A stretch of 64,000 nt of DNA from JANSXG01 sp024743075 (lineage in GTDB: Bacteria > Planctomycetota > Phycisphaerae > Phycisphaerales > UBA1924): contig CP159477.1 of NCBI GenBank assembly GCA_042140185.1, positions 2,418,001 through 2,482,000 on the forward strand, written 5' to 3'. This document shows, piece by piece, positions 30,848-40,425 of the stretch (its first letter is position 1; each line of letters opens with the position of its first letter). The position numbers and the translations under genes are program-made. The notes beneath the pieces were generated by a model. That model had not been told where the DNA came from. It saw only the letters and a list, made by a program, of their open reading frames with translations, and searched no databases.

Positions 30848-31771
30848 ATGACTGGATTGCTCGTCGAACGATTCCGCCCGCTCGCCCTGCTGCTCGGCCT
30901 CGCCCTGAGTGCCCTGCTGCTCGGCGGATGCTCGGGCACGCAGGCCCACTCGTACTCGCTGACCATGCCCGAGGGCCTGGTCCGGCTGGCGGTGGATGTC
31001 GAGAACTATCGCGGGCACGTCGAGGTCATCGCCGATGAGAACGCGCGAAGCGTGACCGTCGACGGCTGGATCTGGCTCGGCGCGGAGGCGATCAAGGCCG
31101 GCGGCGAGGAGCCCTATACGCTGACCAGCGTCGAGGCCCGCATCGAGCGGTCGCCCGACGCTCCCAACTCGGGCGTGCTCCGCGTGCGCACGAGCAGCGA
31201 ACACTCCGAGTTCCACGACCACCACGTTCGCCTGGTCATCCGGGCGCCGCGCGTCGACGGCCTGCGGATCGTCAACCGCGGCGGCTACGTCGAAGTCGTG
31301 GAAGCCCGCGGCGCGGTCGAGATCGAGAACGCCTCCGGCGGCATCCAGTTCCGCTCCTCGAGCCCGATGGTTGACCCCGTGCAGGTGCTCGCGACGGACA
31401 CCAACATCTGGTACCAGGTCCCGGCGGGATCCACCGGCGAGGTCGTGCTCGAAACACTCGAAGGCCGCGCGGTCTACAAGAACACGCTGACCGACAGCGA
31501 CCAGACCTACACCACGATGAGCCAGGACGGTGCCGACGGTTCGGTGATCCGCACGGTGCTGGCGAACGGGACGAACCCGGTGAACATCCGGACCAACCGC
31601 GGCGACATCCGTCTGCTCGTGATGGAGGACCCGGTCGGCTACAAAACCAACTTCGACTGGGTTATGCCCGAACTGCGGAATTACTGGCGTCACGGCGGTT
31701 CGAAGAACTACACCCGGAATCGTCCCGACAATGACTATGAGTCGGGCTCGTTCCGGAACCGCTCCGACTGA
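30848..31771 (+). CDS. Lipoprotein with DUF4097-like beta-helix repeats
   Basis: The 307-residue product has a lipoprotein signal with the lipobox LLLGGC (Cys near residue 27). The mature part is beta-rich, with paired strands of the type VENYRGHVEVIADENA, IVNRGGYVEVVEARGAVEI and IRTNRGDIRLLVME, which resemble the DUF4097/adhesin-like right-handed repeat. Probably anchored at a membrane surface. The stop is immediately next to the stop of the convergent TgpA-like gene (no intergenic base). Confidence 0.75.
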   Translation: MTGLLVERFRPLALLLGLALSALLLGGCSGTQAHSYSLTMPEGLVRLAVDVENYRGHVEVIADENARSVTVDGWIWLGAEAIKAGGEEPYTLTSVEARIERSPDAPNSGVLRVRTSSEHSEFHDHHVRLVIRAPRVDGLRIVNRGGYVEVVEARGAVEIENASGGIQFRSSSPMVDPVQVLATDTNIWYQVPAGSTGEVVLETLEGRAVYKNTLTDSDQTYTTMSQDGADGSVIRTVLANGTNPVNIRTNRGDIRLLVMEDPVGYKTNFDWVMPELRNYWRHGGSKNYTRNRPDNDYESGSFRNRSD

Positions 31772-34119
31772 TCACTTCCTCACGCTGAGCTCGCGTTCGA
31801 GTGACCGGAGGTCGTCTGCTGCGCGCGCAAGCTCGTCGCCGGTCAGCAGTCGCCCTGCGTAGCGGGACTGGTAATACAGGTCGGTGAGGCGAGACAGCGC
31901 CGGGCCGCGCCCGGTGCTTCGGGCTCGATCATCGACGCGTGGACGCTGGCTGGTAGGAACGCCGGTCGAGCGAGTCCCGCCCTTTCTAGCACCCGCATCG
32001 CACGGTCGAAGAACCGCGTCTGTCGCTGGCGACGCAGTCTCTCGGCATCGACGGGGCTGCGCAGCGCCATCAGCCTTCTCAGCATCGCCTGGAGCAGCCG
32101 CTTGGCGATCACGGCAAGCCCGGCGACGACCGCGCAGATTGCGCCGAGCGTCGCGAAGGACAACAGAGAACGGGTCAGGTCTTCACGAACCGACCCGGGA
32201 ATGCGCTCGCTGCCGACGTTCTCCGCGATACTCCTGGCGCACTCGAAGATCCCGAACGGGCCGGACGAATCCGAGCGGAGCAGCTCGGCCTGACGGTCGC
32301 GGTCGAAGCCGATGACATTGCTTGACCATGCGAACTGGAGTTCATCAAACCACTGGCCGAGGCGTGCGAACACGCCCCCGGGCGGGCGGTGGACCTCTTC
32401 GAGACTGAGCCGCGGCGAAGGGTCGTAGGTCTTCCATCGCTCGATGAAGTACGGGTACTCCTGACCGAAACCGACGACCCGCTCGCTGTCCTCGCCGACG
32501 GGTAGCGAAGCCAGTTCGCGATCGACGAGAGCCTCGACCCATGCGTGGGCGTGGGACTGGCGGATGGTGTAGGTCTGGCTTTGGGGGTTGTACTCGGTGG
32601 CGACGAAACCCGTGACGACCCGCGCATCGACCCACACGCTGCGACAGAGCGCGGCCAACGCCGACGCGAAGTACTCGCAATGCCCCGCGGGACGCTCGAA
32701 CAGGAAGGTCTCGATCGGATCCTCGCCGTCAGGCACCACCATCATGTCGAGCGTGTAGGCGTAGTTGTTGCTCAGGTAATCGGTGAGCAGGTCCACGATC
32801 CGTTCCGAGACGCCCGGTTCGAGCACGGATCGCGGCTCATCGGGATCAAACCCCGGCACGCGGTCGCCGAGGATTTCGAGCGCGAGCCCCCGGATCCGCG
32901 AATCATCGACGGCGAAGAAGTTGTCCGGGCGCTCGAAGATGGACGGGCGTTGCCCCGGCTCGACGCGCGTCGACGCATCCGGGTTCGTCAGGACGGCGTA
33001 GCCGATCGGACCGCGATGATTGCGCAGGCGGGCGACGCCATCGACCGGGCTGACCGTAAGCCGGCGCCTCGCGCCGGGGATCGCGAACTTCTGGGGCTTC
33101 CACAGCGTGAACAGTTCGGACGAGTTGAGGTTCCGCACCGAAACGCGGACCTCAACGTTCGCGTCGTCGATCTCGTATGTAAGCGGGAAGCGATCGCCGG
33201 GGTAGACCTCCACGGCGTGCTGCCCCACTTTGTCCGCGTTCCGCGACCGGTACCAGACGGCGCTCTCCGGGTCGAACGCGTCCAGCACCGCGCCACGGAG
33301 GCGATGCGTCTGGTTCTCGCGCCAGATGTTGACGCCACCGCTGCTGAGGCGCATGTGGAAGGACGCTTCCATGACAACGGTGGGGCTCTCGGTGATGGTG
33401 CCGGGTCGACCGAGGCGCACCTCGTTGTTGAAACCGGTCGACGCACCGTAACTGGCGGGCTGCCAGTCTCCGAACGCGCCGCCGCCGATGTTGCGGGGCA
33501 TGAGGAAGAACACCGCGACGGATGTCGCCGTCACACCGACCATGGTGAGCCCGACGAGGCGACGCACGGTCCGTCTCGCGAGCCGGTCGAAACCCTTCGC
33601 GGGGGGGTCGTGCTGCTTCGCGAGCCCGGCGCAAACGCGCTGGGCGTGCGTGCGCAGTTGCCCCGCGTAGATCTGGTACAGCACCACGGACCAGAACGCC
33701 AGCGGGAGGTAGAGCAGCAGCACCAGCGCAACCTGAAGCGTCACCGACGTCAGCACGGCGCTGATGGCGACGAGCAGGCTGAGCATCAGCATCTGCGCCT
33801 GGTCTCGCGGAGTGCGCGATTCGAAGAGTTTTATGAGTTGCAGGTAGACAAGGTACTGCGCGATGACCGACACAACATCGGCGAGTTCGCCGGTCGCGGC
33901 ACGGAACATGAGAACGAGCGCCGCGACGAGCATCGTGTTCGCAACCCACCGCGGAATCGGGCTGGCGAGTCGATCTCGGAACACGAAGTACGACACTGCA
34001 ACACCGGTCGCGCCGATCAGGAAGATCAGCGCGTCGAGCTCCGCGACGGCGTTCGCGAAGATCCCGACGAGCACCGTGAGGTGCGACGCGATGTGGTAGC
34101 GGCGGTACACGGTCGTCAC
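31772..34119 (-). CDS. TgpA-like membrane transglutaminase, DUF3488/DUF4129 (frame broken near 31900)
   Basis: The N-terminus has about seven transmembrane helices (DUF3488), followed by a periplasmic transglutaminase-like domain with the triad visible: GHCEYFASALAALCRS (Cys), SHAHAWVEAL (His) and a later Asp in ERWKTYDPSPR. A further transmembrane helix precedes a DUF4129 tail. Near 31900 the frame breaks; one more C gives AAPALSRLTDLYYQSRYAG, the normal DUF4129 ending, with stop at 31772. The GTG start at 34119 overlaps the DUF58 stop, so they are coupled. The full length of about 782 residues fits the family. Confidence 0.9.
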
Positions 34120-35322
34120 GACACGCCCTCCGCCGATCGGGACGCCCGGCGCGAGTCGACGACGCCGTCCAGGACCTCGGGAGTCAGCAGGCGTGCGCCC
34201 TCGGGCAGCGGCGCGATCGATGGGTCGGCCTGCACCCGGAAGACCCTCGCGTCGGCCGGCGAAGAGCCGGGCTCGCTCACCGTGCCGAGGCGCTTGTCGT
34301 TGAGATCGATCCGCGCGAGCGCTTCGAGCATCGCGCTGGTCCGCCCGTGCATCTGCGACGGCGTGATGTCGATCCCGAGTTGAGGGACGCGCAGGCCCGC
34401 CGCGACATCCATGCGCGAAGCGAGCGCGGCGAGCGATGCCGCGAGACAGATCGCCCGTTCCCCGGCTGACTCGTCGGTGTTCCCGCTCGGGTCGCCTTCC
34501 CGCGCCAGCGCGAGATCGATCAGCACCGCGGTGGCTACCGGTTCGGCGAACTCCCGCGTCCGAAGATTGCCGCCGCGCGCCGACTGCTTCCACGCGATGC
34601 GGCGCATCGGATCGCCGGGCTGGTAGTCGCGGATCGCGTAGAACTCCAACCCGAGGCCGCGACGGTCCTGGCGCTCGGTTTCGGTGCGCCCCGCCCCCCG
34701 CCGGCGAGCAGGACGCTCGCGGGCAGCTCGACGACACGAGGGAGGATGAGCAGTTCGTCCGGTTCCGTGACCGTGACCGACTTGAGCACGATGCCGAACG
34801 GGAAGGTCGTCGAGATCGTGATCCGATCAAGGCGCATCAGCCCGCGGCGCTCGCACGGCAAGATCGCGGCGATGTCCTCCGTCGAACCGGCGGGAACGAC
34901 ATCCACGAACGCTTCGGGGATCGCGCGTTTGCGGTCGCGCTTGCGGAGTTTTCGCCGGGGTCGATCCGCCTCGATGAGGTCGATGGCCATGGCCGGGACT
35001 CGCCGTCGCGTGTTCCGCACGCGATAGGAGAAGCGTGCGTTGTCTCCGACCTGCACCGCGCGACGGGTCGCCGATCGACCTCCAGGCCCATCATCATCGC
35101 GCCGGACACGACACCGCTGACGAGCATCGCGCCCAACGCGACGCCGAACACGATGAACAGCAGATTGTTCTGGCTGTTGATCGACCCGATGCCGAGCAGG
35201 ACGGTCACGACGATGTAGAAAACACCCCCGGAGTGCATGTGGTAGCGGCGCGCGACGACCTTCTTGGCGGGCTTGGCGCTGGTCACCGGTTTCGAGAGCA
35301 GTGTCGTCCGCAGGGCGCTCAC
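34116..35322 (-). CDS. DUF58 domain-containing protein (two frame breaks)
   Basis: Two N-terminal transmembrane helices (GVFYIVVTVLLGIGS; LLFIVFGVALGAMLVSGVV) are followed by a beta domain and the C-terminal DUF58 von Willebrand-like region: GLEFYAIRDYQPGDPMRRIAWKQSARGG near the middle. Frame breaks lie near 35064 (DRRP to RRAVQVGD) and 34688 (GGGRG to TETERQDRRG), each fixed by one base. The start is uncertain: GTG at 35322 with a GAAAGG site, or GTG at 35418. DUF58 proteins usually pair with a MoxR ATPase and a TgpA transglutaminase; only the latter is here. Confidence 0.85.
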
Positions 35323-35501
35323 GCGTGGCCTTTCGCTGGCGGCGAGGCGGGCCCCCACCACAAGGAGGGTACGCACGAAGCGGCGCGGAGGTTTCGTCCG
35401 AGTCTGACGACTTCCCACGAGGGACTCGCCGATCGTTTACTGGCGAATCCGTCCGCAACGCCCCCGACAAGCAGCGCAGCGTCCGCGTCGAGCGGCGGAC
35501 C

Positions 35502-35972
35502 TTACGGACCGTCCCTGAACTGCTCGTACTGTCCGTACAGGTCCTCACGCTCCTCGCCGAGGTCGCGGTCTGTGCCACTCGTCATCACGATGAGCACCCG
35601 CTTGGAGCGTGACGGCAGGCGGAAGTAGCCGGTCGCCGGGTCGTAGCCCTGGCGACGGGCGAAGAACCCGATGTCGTAGTTGAACGCGCCGGCACCGAAG
35701 AGATCGATGGGCAAAGCGAACGAGCCGTCTCCGGCCGAGTTGCCTCGCGTCAGCGTCCGCCGGTTGAGCTGGCCGGGATCCTGCTGGACGTGAAGTGACA
35801 CCCCGCCGAGGCCTTCGCCGGCCGAAAGGCGTGGATCGTCGGCGTTGACCAGCATCACGCCGGAGTAGTCACCCCGGATGACCCGTCCCTGCAGGGCATA
35901 TCCATCGCTGGAGCAGGCCGGCAGCAGCGTTGCGACCAGCAGCAGGACGACCAGAAAAAAGGATCGGTTCAC
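35502..35972 (-). CDS. Lipoprotein of unknown function
   Basis: The 156-residue product starts with GTG overlapping the scpB stop (translational coupling), has a lipoprotein signal (VVLLLVATLLPAC), and a mature region with a carboxypeptidase-regulatory-like flavour (LQGRVIRGDYSGVMLVNADDPRL, GDGSFALPIDLFG). No enzyme domain is evident. It is probably surface-lipidated. Confidence 0.75.
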   Translation of the reverse strand: MNRSFFLVVLLLVATLLPACSSDGYALQGRVIRGDYSGVMLVNADDPRLSAGEGLGGVSLHVQQDPGQLNRRTLTRGNSAGDGSFALPIDLFGAGAFNYDIGFFARRQGYDPATGYFRLPSRSKRVLIVMTSGTDRDLGEEREDLYGQYEQFRDGP

Positions 35973-36751
35973 GCGCTGCCTCCGGAATCGGTTTCATCGA
36001 TGGTCGGCTGGGACTCGGGCGACTCGTCTGCCGCGTCGGCGCTGTCTTCGGGGTCGCTCGCATCCTTCGCGATCGCTTTCGACGCTGGCTTCTGCTCGGT
36101 GATCAGGTTGGACAAGCCGGGGAAGACGTCGTTCACCGGCGGCAGATCCTTGATCGCCGCGAGCCCGAATACCTCGAGGAACCGCTTGGTCGTGCCGTAG
36201 AGCAGCGGTCGCCCGAGTTCCTCAGCACGACCGGCAATCGTGACCAGATTCTTCTCCATGAGCCCTCGCAGGACCTCGCCGCAGGCGACGCCGCGGATGG
36301 TCTCGATCTGCACGCGCGTGATCGGCTGGCGGTACGCGACGATCGCGAGCGTCTCGATGGCGGCGCGGGAGAGTTTGCTGGACTCGCGCAGGCCCTGGAT
36401 CGCGGCGATGGCCGGGGCGAACTCGGGCAGCGTCATGACCCGATAACCACCGGCGACGGATTCGATGCGGAAGGCTCGTCCGGTCTTCGCGTAGTCCTCG
36501 TTGAGCACTTCGATCGCCGCTTCGATGGTCTGCGTCGGCTTCGGAAACACGCCGGGGTGATCGCGCATGCCCGTCGCCTCGGCGATCTTGCCCGGAGCGA
36601 GAGCCTTATCCATGGTCAGCAGCAGGGCTTCGATCACCGCGGGGATGCGGTCGGGCGCGAACGCAGGTTTCTCCAGCGTCTCGGAACCGGAGTCGGTCTG
36701 CGGGCCGGATTTGGCCTGCGCGTCGTGTTCGGCGGTCGCGGTCTTGCTCAT
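35969..36751 (-). CDS. scpB: Segregation and condensation protein B
   Basis: The 260-residue protein contains the two winged helices of ScpB, the kleisin-binding partner in the SMC-ScpAB chromosome-organising complex: IPAVIEALLLTMDKALAPGKIAE near residue 36, LPEFAPAIAAIQGLRESSKLSRAAIETLAIVAYRQPITRVQIETIRG near 108-155, and VTIAGRAEELGRPLLYGTTKRFLEVFG near 168. Acidic, probably disordered tails lie on both ends. No scpA or smc gene is in the window. Confidence 0.95.
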   Translation of the reverse strand: MSKTATAEHDAQAKSGPQTDSGSETLEKPAFAPDRIPAVIEALLLTMDKALAPGKIAEATGMRDHPGVFPKPTQTIEAAIEVLNEDYAKTGRAFRIESVAGGYRVMTLPEFAPAIAAIQGLRESSKLSRAAIETLAIVAYRQPITRVQIETIRGVACGEVLRGLMEKNLVTIAGRAEELGRPLLYGTTKRFLEVFGLAAIKDLPPVNDVFPGLSNLITEQKPASKAIAKDASDPEDSADAADESPESQPTIDETDSGGSA

Positions 36752-37003
36752 GGCGGCATTCTAGCGGAATGCCGGGGCCGACCGTTCGCGTGAGCGCATC
36801 TTCACGGTTCCCGGACGTGTGAATCTGGCGCGATCGGGGCGCGAAAATCGCACAAAGTGCCGGGGAGTTGCATAGTTTGTCACACAGACCTTGCACGCCG
36901 ACCGATTGCGTGTCAGGTTCAGATCTCCGGGTGCGCGGGCATCCGTCTTCCGAGGCCGCCGCTCGATTCGTGGGGGTCACCTTCAACCGAAGGACGCCGA
37001 GAG

Positions 37004-37294
37004 ATGGCACAGCAATCGACGGATCAGGCCGACGCCTCACAGATCAACGCGGCGCTGCCCGACTACGAGCAGACGCTGCTGGACCTCGCCAAGCGCGACG
37101 CGGCCCGCGCCCTCGAAAACCCTGAGGAACGAGCCACCCGCAGCGTCGCCCTCTGGATGGCCGATCAGGTCGCCGAGCACGCCCGCCGCGCCGATCTCGA
37201 CCCGCAATTCGCCCGAATGATGCAGGAGCACGCGAAGGAGATTCGCGACCGGGTCCTGTCGGCTCCGACCGGCAAGGCAACGCGCCGCTGGTGA
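37004..37294 (+). CDS. Small helical protein of unknown function
   Basis: This predicts 96 residues from MAQQSTDQADASQ, entirely helical with LDLAKRDAARALENPEE and MMQEHAKEIRDRVL; no signal peptide or cysteine. The ATG at 37004 follows a weak purine-rich CCGAGAG. The 252 bases upstream, between it and scpB, and the 297 bases downstream carry no gene that I can see. Coding looks genuine from composition, but function is unknown. Confidence 0.6.
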   Translation: MAQQSTDQADASQINAALPDYEQTLLDLAKRDAARALENPEERATRSVALWMADQVAEHARRADLDPQFARMMQEHAKEIRDRVLSAPTGKATRRW

Positions 37295-37591
37295 CGTTCG
37301 CGTTGCGCCAGCTTTGAAACCCAGCATCGCACCTCATCCGGCACCGCGAACGCCGTCAGGAGCGTGTCGCGGGTCCTCTGTTCGAGCATCTTTGTGTCGT
37401 TGGCCGCTCAACGCGGAGCCGCTATCGCTCAGTCCCCGGACACCACTTCAAGATGGCCCGAGGCGACCTGCGCAGTACTGCCTGTTTGTCAGTCCGACTG
37501 GCCCGCTCGGGTGACCGATGCCGCCGGTCTCGGTACACTCCGCGATTCGACCGACGGCAGTGGCGCCCCGTCGGACGGTCAGTGAATCCCC

Positions 37592-39232
37592 ATGAGCGAC
37601 GAATCGAACCAGCACGAACTGGGGAACGCGCGATCCGCGTCCCCGGTTGAGCCCTCCGCGCTCGCCGAGCAACCGCTGTCCGGACACGACAGCGCGATCA
37701 GCGAGCTTCTGCGCGTCGCCGTCCCGGCTGTCGCCACCATGACCTCCTATACGGTCATGCAGTTTGTGGACAAACTCATCGTGAAAGAGATCGGGCCCGA
37801 CGAGCTCGCGGCGGTCGGCAACGGCGGCATCGCGGCGTTCATCCCCGGCGCGATGATGATGGGCCTGCTCGGTGTCATCAACACCTTCGTCAGCCAGAAC
37901 CTCGGTGCGGGGCGTCCCCAGCGCGGTTCGGCGTACGCCTGGAACGGGCTGTACCTCAGCGTGCTCGCATGGCTGGTGGTGTTCGTGCCCTTCGCGATCT
38001 TCCTGCCCCAGGTCTTCCTCGCCCAGCAGGCCATCTTCGATCTGACCGCTCCGGCCGAGGCCGTTTCGGCCATGCAGAACCAGTACGGCAGCGTCCTGCT
38101 GCTGGGCATGATCTTCACGCTCGGCAGCCGCTCGCTCGGACACTTCTTCTACGGCATCCACAAACCCTCCGTGGTCATGGTCTCGGCCATCACCGGCAAC
38201 ATTGTCAACGTGCTCCTCTGCAACTACCTCGTGCTCGGTCGAGTCGGACTGCCCTTCCCGGGAGCTGAATGGCAGAGCGGCTGGGAGGGCATGGGCGTCC
38301 TCGGCGCGGCACTCTCGACCGTCGCCGGCGGCGTCGTGGAACTGATTATCCCGTTCGCACTGTTCCTCTCTCGCAAGACCGACGCCCAGTACCACACCCG
38401 CCGAGCGTGGCGATACAGCTTCGTCCACGTGAAGGACATCCTGCGCATCGGCTGGCCCGCTGGCTTGATGAGCGCGAACGAGCTCGTGTGCTGGTTCGTG
38501 TTCATGACCGGTTTCGTCGCCCACTTCGACAAGCCCGGCGAACCGGCGGTGAACAACGCGGCGGGCTGGATCACCCTCCAGTACATGCACCTGAGCTTCA
38601 TGCCCGCCGTCGGGATCTCCATCGCCCTGACCGCCATCGTCGGCAAGTACATCGGCGCGAAGCGACTGGACATCGCCGTCAAGAGGGCCTGGCTCGGCCT
38701 CGGGATGACCGTGGTCTACATGTCGATCTGCGCCGCCCTCTTCGTGATCTTCCGCCACGACCTCGTCCGGCTGTTCGTCGGTGCCGATTACGATCCCGAA
38801 GTCGCAGCCGAGATCATCGAGATCGGCTCGACGCTGCTCATCCTCGCCGCCGCCTTCCAGTTGTTCGACGCCGTCGCGATCTCGCTCTCGGGCGTGCTCC
38901 GCGGGGCCGGGGACACCGTCTGGCCCGGGGCGGTCACCATGATCCTCAGCTGGGGAATCATCGTCGGCGGCGGCAAGTACTTCATCACCTACCACGAAGA
39001 CCTCGGCTCCCTCGGCCCCTGGATCGCCGCGGCGGCGTTCATCATCGCCCTTTCAATCGCCTTCTTTGCCCGCTTCCTCGGTGGCAAGTGGAAGCACATG
39101 AAGATCCTGCGCGAGCACGACGCCGACGAAGCAGGCCTCGGCGGCGCCCTACCCGACCCCGAGAGCGGCTACGACCTCGCCGGCTACGACCCGGCCTCGG
39201 TCTCGCCCCAGCAGGGTCCATCACCCTCCTGA
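37592..39232 (+). CDS. MATE family multidrug/Na+ efflux transporter
   Basis: The 546-residue protein has twelve predicted transmembrane helices in two pseudo-repeats. Typical MATE landmarks are PAVATMTSYTVMQFVDKLIV near residue 50, FVSQNLGAGRPQRGSAYAWNG near 93, GWPAGLMSANELVCWFVF near 288, and LSGVLRGAGDTVWPGAVTMI near 432. It would export cationic drugs or metabolites in exchange for sodium or protons. A ~35-residue N-terminal and ~40-residue C-terminal soluble extension make it longer than the usual ~450. Confidence 0.93.
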   Translation: MSDESNQHELGNARSASPVEPSALAEQPLSGHDSAISELLRVAVPAVATMTSYTVMQFVDKLIVKEIGPDELAAVGNGGIAAFIPGAMMMGLLGVINTFVSQNLGAGRPQRGSAYAWNGLYLSVLAWLVVFVPFAIFLPQVFLAQQAIFDLTAPAEAVSAMQNQYGSVLLLGMIFTLGSRSLGHFFYGIHKPSVVMVSAITGNIVNVLLCNYLVLGRVGLPFPGAEWQSGWEGMGVLGAALSTVAGGVVELIIPFALFLSRKTDAQYHTRRAWRYSFVHVKDILRIGWPAGLMSANELVCWFVFMTGFVAHFDKPGEPAVNNAAGWITLQYMHLSFMPAVGISIALTAIVGKYIGAKRLDIAVKRAWLGLGMTVVYMSICAALFVIFRHDLVRLFVGADYDPEVAAEIIEIGSTLLILAAAFQLFDAVAISLSGVLRGAGDTVWPGAVTMILSWGIIVGGGKYFITYHEDLGSLGPWIAAAAFIIALSIAFFARFLGGKWKHMKILREHDADEAGLGGALPDPESGYDLAGYDPASVSPQQGPSPS

Positions 39233-39400
39233 GGACCGACGGATCCGCTGGATTTGAGGAATCCGCCCGATTTTCCTACGATATCCCGTCGCGAAGCGGT
39301 TCCTGCCCGGACGCCGAGCGACGCACCACACACGACTTTTCTCGTCCGCCCCGGCCCGCGAGGCCGGGGGCCCAATTCGAGAACCAGGGAGCACGCGTAC

Positions 39401-40345
39401 ATGGCCCAGAACCAAGACCCGATGGACATCATGATCGGCGCGAGCGAAGCCGCCGGCGACACCGCCGCGGCGGCTCAGCACCTGCGCGACGGCGACGCCT
39501 GTCGCGAGCGCAGCGATCGCGCCGGCGCTCTGGCGGCCTATCGCAAAGCCGTTAACGCCGCACCGAACGATGCCCGGGCCCTCTTCAAGCTCGCCTACGA
39601 ACTCGACCTCCTCGGTGAGGAGAACGAAGCGATCGCGCTCTACGAGCGGGCATCGGAGCAACGCCCCGCACCGGTCAACGTGCTGATCAACCTCGCCGTG
39701 CTCTACGAAGACCAGGGCGACTACCGGTCGGCCGAGAAGTGCCTGCGCCAGGTGCTCGACACCAACCCGAACCACCCCCGGGCACGCCTCTTCTACGAGG
39801 ACGTTGTCGCTTCGAAGGACATGTTCATCGACGAGGAGCACGACCGTGATCTCGCCAAGCGCAACGCCCTCTACGACACCCCGGTCACCGATTTCGAACT
39901 GACCGTCCGCGCCCGCAACTGCCTCAAGAAGATGAACATCCGCACGCTGGGCGACCTGCTCCGCGTCACCGAGGCGGAACTGATGGGCTACAAGAACTTC
40001 GGCGAGGCCAGCCTCATCGAGATCAAGCAGATGCTCGCCGCCAAGAACCTGCGCCTCGGCCAAGGCCTCGAAGACCAGCACCGCCGCATGCGAGCCCGCG
40101 TCGCCGAGTCGGTCAAGGGCCAGGGCGGCAACGAGGGCGTGCTCGCCAAGTCCGTCACCGAACTCGGCCTCTCCGTCCGCGCCCGCAAGGCGCTGCAGGT
40201 GCTGGGCATCCAGACCATCGGCGACCTCGCCGCACGCACCGAGGCCGAGCTCATGGGCGTGAAGAACTTCGGCACGACCTCGCTCGACGAGGTGAAGGAG
40301 CGCCTCGAGGCCTTCGGCCTCGGCCTGCGTGAGCTGAGTTTCTGA
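39401..40345 (+). CDS. TPR protein with two RNA polymerase alpha C-terminal domains
   Basis: The 314-residue protein begins with a TPR region (about residues 28-135: DRAGALAAYRKAVNAAPNDA, ENEAIALYERASEQRP, YRSAEKCLRQVLDTNPNH). It then carries two copies of the RpoA alphaCTD fold: TDFELTVRARNCLKKMNI with MGYKNFGEASLIEIKQML (about 165-220), and TELGLSVRARKALQVLGI with MGVKNFGTTSLDEVKERL (about 255-310). E. coli alphaCTD DNA contacts are R265, N268 and S299: copy 1 keeps all three, copy 2 changes N268 to Lys. It lacks the alpha N-terminal dimer domain, so it is not RpoA. A transcription-linked adaptor or DNA-binding role is inferred. AGGGAG precedes the ATG; a terminator follows. Confidence 0.9.
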   Translation: MAQNQDPMDIMIGASEAAGDTAAAAQHLRDGDACRERSDRAGALAAYRKAVNAAPNDARALFKLAYELDLLGEENEAIALYERASEQRPAPVNVLINLAVLYEDQGDYRSAEKCLRQVLDTNPNHPRARLFYEDVVASKDMFIDEEHDRDLAKRNALYDTPVTDFELTVRARNCLKKMNIRTLGDLLRVTEAELMGYKNFGEASLIEIKQMLAAKNLRLGQGLEDQHRRMRARVAESVKGQGGNEGVLAKSVTELGLSVRARKALQVLGIQTIGDLAARTEAELMGVKNFGTTSLDEVKERLEAFGLGLRELSF

Positions 40346-40372
40346 GCAAAGCCTGCTCGCCCGATCGATCAG

Positions 40373-40398
40373 AAAGCCGCCGATCTGGCGGCTTTTTT
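40373..40398 (+). terminator. Rho-independent terminator of the TPR-alphaCTD gene
   Basis: A seven-bp stem AGCCGCC/GGCGGCT, flanked by A and T runs and with a five-base loop, ends in six T residues. It starts 28 bases after the stop. Confidence 0.9.
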
Positions 40399-40425
40399 CG
40401 TTATCGTGAATGCCGGAGGAAGCCC

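Noticed and set aside
32545..34383. 612-residue open frame on the plus strand opposite the TgpA-like gene
   Set aside because: The minus-strand product has transmembrane helices and a transglutaminase triad; the opposite frame is Arg/His/Glu-rich with no recognisable motif.
37448..38995. 515-residue open frame on the minus strand opposite the MATE gene
   Set aside because: The plus strand carries MATE signatures; the opposite frame is acidic low-complexity sequence and starts inside the transporter gene.
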